DNA of 6,640 bases, taken from positions 754 to 7,393 of the forward strand of contig DYFX01000052.1 in NCBI GenBank assembly GCA_020724945.1, in the 5' to 3' direction. Position 1 is the stretch's first letter. Each line of letters begins with the position of its first letter. This stretch comes from Candidatus Paceibacter sp. Its GTDB lineage: Bacteria > Patescibacteriota > Patescibacteriia > SG8-24 > DYFX01. The position numbers and the translations under genes were made by a program. The notes under the pieces were generated by a model that did not search any database, was not told the DNA's origin, and was given only the letters and a program-made list of their open reading frames with translations. Below are positions 5,422 to 6,640 of the stretch, one piece after another.

Positions 5422-5457
5422 GACCGGCGCAGCACGCGTCGGTCGTTTTTCTTTTTT
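5422..5457 (+). terminator. Strong intrinsic terminator
   Basis: GACCGGCGC (5422-5430) pairs with GCGTCGGTC (5436-5444) over 9 bp with one G-T wobble and an AGCAC loop. A T-run broken by one C (TTTTTCTTTTTT, 5446-5457) follows. It starts nine bases past the stop at 5412. Confidence 0.92.
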
Positions 5458-5464
5458 CCCGGAC

Positions 5465-5485
5465 GGCCGCGACGCGTCCGCGGCC
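5465..5485. repeat. Inverted repeat between convergent genes
   Basis: GGCCGCG (5465-5471) and CGCGGCC (5479-5485) pair perfectly around a seven-base loop. No U-tract follows on either strand, so it is not itself a terminator. It may help block readthrough between the convergent genes, or reflect high GC only. Confidence 0.4.
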
Positions 5486-5491
5486 TGATGC

Positions 5492-5518
5492 GAGAAACCC
5501 GACCATGAGAGGCCGGGT
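5492..5518 (-). terminator. Probable terminator of the 93-aa gene
   Basis: On the minus strand ACCCGGCC (5518-5511) pairs with GGTCGGGT (5504-5497) around TCTCAT, with one G-U pair that would be an A-C mismatch on the plus strand, so the hairpin is specific to minus-strand RNA. The following U-tract is short (TTTCTC, overlapping the stem end), so it is weaker than the others. Confidence 0.55.
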
Positions 5519-5536
5519 CGTCGACGGAGGCGGGAT

Positions 5537-5818
5537 TCAGGCGTGGTGGTTGAGGGTGAACGAGCGGAGCTTCTCCGGCAGGACGAGCTTCTCCCTCTCG
5601 ATGGTGGCGCGGCGCACGCCGGCGGTGAGGAGCAGGCGCTCCATGCCGATCATGCGGCCCTTCCACTGGTTCCAAGCGTCCCAGAACGGGTTGTCGACGA
5701 TGCCCTCGCGGATGCCGGTGCCGCCGGGCTGCTTGGAAGTCTTCTCGATGAACGAGAGGAACTGCTCGATCTCGGAACGGAACGCGGCGCGGAGCTTGAG
5801 GGCGACGGTCTGCTTCAT
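5537..5818 (-). CDS. Unrecognised 93-aa protein
   Basis: The protein starts MKQTVALKLRAAFRSEIEQF, continues as a charged helix to about residue 28, has a flexible SKQPGGTGIREG segment, and then an aromatic NPFWDAWNQWKGRM stretch (about 43-56). It ends in a basic RRATIEREKLVLPEKLRSF helix. No signal peptide or TM helix is present. I do not recognise it; the small size and basic, Trp-rich centre could fit an RNA- or protein-binding role, but this is a guess. The frame is open up to an ATG at 5911, but that ATG lies in the promoter's -35 and the next (5887) lies in the -10, so neither can be used. ATG 5818 follows the purine-rich AAAGAAGA and is the start. Confidence 0.72.
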   Translation of the reverse strand: MKQTVALKLRAAFRSEIEQFLSFIEKTSKQPGGTGIREGIVDNPFWDAWNQWKGRMIGMERLLLTAGVRRATIEREKLVLPEKLRSFTLNHHA

Positions 5819-5838
5819 CAAGGATCTTCTTTCGGTGG

Positions 5839-5854
5839 GGCTCCCGTAGGAGCC
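5839..5854 (-). promoter_or_regulatory. UACG-capped hairpin in the mRNA leader
   Basis: On the minus strand GGCTCC-TACG-GGAGCC forms a 6-bp stem with a UACG loop closed by C-G, the cUNCGg class of very stable tetraloops. It lies in the roughly 60-base leader of the 93-aa gene, about 20 bases before the ATG. It may stabilise the mRNA or shape ribosome access. The sequence shows no ligand-binding pattern. Confidence 0.55.
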
Positions 5855-5882
5855 GGTGTGGGGTTCGGGATGTTGACCGGAC

Positions 5883-5911
5883 AGCATAGCACGAAAAAAG
5901 GATCTTGTCAA
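5883..5911 (-). promoter_or_regulatory. Near-consensus promoter of the 93-aa gene
   Basis: On the minus strand TTGACA (5906-5911, perfect) and TATGCT (5883-5888) are separated by 17 bases, with TGC before the -10 as an extended element. A run of six T lies in the spacer. It begins 17 bases after the upstream membrane-protein stop. This is the best-matching promoter in the window, suggesting strong constitutive expression. Confidence 0.85.
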
Positions 5912-5927
5912 CCCTTTCGCGCGTCGT

Positions 5928-6494
5928 TCACTTCGTTTTCGCGGGGATCCTGCAGGCGGCGGGGTCGGCGATCTTCTCGGCGATGTTGAAGGTCGAGATG
6001 ACGATGATGAGCAGGCCGATCCAGGCGAATTCCTGGCCGCCGAACGGCAGGGCGGCGATGGCGCCGACGCCGAGGATGCTCGTGAGGAGCACGGAGCCGC
6101 AGGCCGCGCAGCCGACGCCGAGCAATCCGATGACGACGCCGAACGCGCTCGCGCCGGCGGTGCGGTTCACGCGCACCTGGTCGCGCATGTAATGGAAGAT
6201 CAGCGCGGCGTTCAATCCGAAGAGCGCGGCGAGCGGAAGGGCGACCCATCCGCCGGGATGCGTATAGGCCAGACGGCCGTTCCAGAGCACTTCGAACACC
6301 GTGCGCAGCTTGAGGGCCGGACCGAACTCCGGCGCGCCGAGCGTGAAACCCAGCAGCTTCAGGTTCGGGAGCGCGACCGTGAGCAGCACGACGAAGAGCG
6401 CGCCGATGACGGCGGCGATCCAGCCCGACGGCGCCGAGAAGGCCTGCCGGAGGGCGACGCGGAGATGGGCGAGTCGGGCGCGGAGCACGGTCAT
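5928..6494 (-). CDS. Polytopic membrane protein with intramembrane CxxC
   Basis: This 188-residue protein begins with a basic amphipathic stretch (1-17). TM segments follow at about 24-42 and 82-103, one or two passes across 114-150, and the last at 154-170, with a Lys-ended tail. The notable motif is GCAACGS (128-134): Cys129 and Cys132 sit inside a Gly/Leu/Val-rich membrane segment. Paired membrane cysteines can act in thiol redox or metal handling, as in CcdA-type or mercury-transport proteins, but overall similarity to those is not evident and I do not assign it. The start is uncertain: ATG 6494 has AGGA only two bases upstream, while GTG two codons later (6488) has it eight bases upstream. 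The promoter would start transcription near 6499, giving ATG almost no leader. It lies upstream of the 93-aa gene on the same strand with no clear terminator between. Confidence 0.8.
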   Translation of the reverse strand: MTVLRARLAHLRVALRQAFSAPSGWIAAVIGALFVVLLTVALPNLKLLGFTLGAPEFGPALKLRTVFEVLWNGRLAYTHPGGWVALPLAALFGLNAALIFHYMRDQVRVNRTAGASAFGVVIGLLGVGCAACGSVLLTSILGVGAIAALPFGGQEFAWIGLLIIVISTFNIAEKIADPAACRIPAKTK

Positions 6495-6505
6495 ATTCCT
6501 GCCGA

Positions 6506-6534
6506 ATCATACCGCGCGCGCCCGGACAGGACAA
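6506..6534 (-). promoter_or_regulatory. Promoter of the CxxC membrane protein
   Basis: On the minus strand TTGTCC (6529-6534) and TATGAT (6506-6511, five of six) are 17 bases apart. The start of transcription would be near 6499, only about five bases before the ATG. Confidence 0.7.
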
Positions 6535-6541
6535 TCGTCCG

Positions 6542-6570
6542 TTGACGCGCGCCGCGCGAACCGATAGTCT
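6542..6570 (+). promoter_or_regulatory. Promoter of the gene at 6601
   Basis: TTGACG (6542-6547) and TAGTCT (6565-6570) are 17 bases apart on the plus strand. The -35 lies only seven bases from that of the divergent membrane-protein promoter, so one bound regulator could affect both. Confidence 0.6.
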
Positions 6571-6588
6571 TGCGCCAGCACTTTCCCC

Positions 6589-6594
6589 AAGGAG
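6589..6594 (+). promoter_or_regulatory. Ribosome binding site of the gene at 6601
   Basis: AAGGAG, six bases before the ATG at 6601; a strong, well-spaced site that supports the short partial gene. Confidence 0.8.
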
Positions 6595-6600
6595 CACGAC

Positions 6601-6640
6601 ATGCGACCGAGCTGGAGACGCCACCCGATGTACGGCAATG
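6601..6640 (+). CDS. Start of a gene, 13 codons seen
   Basis: The frame opens at ATG 6601 and runs off the window, encoding MRPSWRRHPMYGN. It is too short to identify. A promoter (TTGACG-17-TAGTCT) and AAGGAG in correct positions make it a real gene start. It is divergent from the CxxC membrane-protein gene. Confidence 0.65.
   Translation, partial: MRPSWRRHPMYGN

Noticed and set aside
5537..5911. Longer 124-aa version of the 93-aa protein
   Set aside because: Its extra start codons lie within the -35 and -10 of a near-consensus promoter, so they cannot be in the mRNA.
5889..5920. Weak terminator for the membrane-protein gene (AAAGG/CCTTT before six T)
   Set aside because: The stem is only about 5 bp and A-T-rich, and the bases are better explained as the -35 and spacer of the next promoter.
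1..6640. CRISPR array, insertion sequence or transposase
   Set aside because: No regularly spaced repeats of suitable length, no terminal inverted repeats flanking a transposase, and no transposase-like protein in any plausible frame.

Overview
The window is about 65-70% GC in its genes. It looks like one chromosomal stretch of a bacterium with ordinary sigma70-type promoters (TTGACA-like -35, 17-bp spacer, TATxxT-like -10), Shine-Dalgarno sites and strong hairpin-plus-U-tract terminators. I cannot place the organism. The mix of small unrecognised proteins, compact intergenic regions and one apparently leaderless gene would suit an uncultivated candidate-phylum (perhaps Patescibacteria-like) lineage. 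A TPM-domain protein beside PspA is also a familiar pairing in Actinobacteria, so this is a weak guess.

Layout. Positions 1-349 (minus) hold the 5' part of a secreted, acidic protein that runs out of the window. Positions 350-735 carry no gene. This gap is only about 50% GC by hand count over 361-660, is rich in small repeats, and ends in a stretch that reads like the 3' end of a tRNA (671-691) followed at once by a bidirectional terminator. Next comes a minus-strand operon: a 799-residue signal-peptide/TPM-domain/one-TM/long coiled-coil protein (1620-4019), then a PspA/IM30-family protein (785-1546) with its own terminator. The operon has a TTGACA promoter, and a 26-bp dyad lies at the predicted transcription start.

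Divergent from it, on the plus strand, is a small helical protein (4172-4405) that appears to be leaderless. A transglutaminase-like (Cys/His) protein (4407-5036) follows one base later, then a separately promoted small protein (5080-5412) with a strong terminator. Convergent to these is a 93-residue unknown protein (5537-5818, minus) with a near-consensus promoter and a UACG-capped hairpin in its leader. Upstream of it is a polytopic membrane protein with a CxxC motif in a membrane segment (5928-6494, minus). Its promoter is back to back with that of a plus-strand gene of which only 13 codons are seen (6601-6640).

The functional centre is the TPM-coiled-coil/PspA pair. PspA proteins bind and protect stressed membranes. 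The TPM partner would place a domain outside the membrane and a very long helical rod inside, where PspA is. I read this as a compact envelope-stress module, but the physical interaction is inferred.
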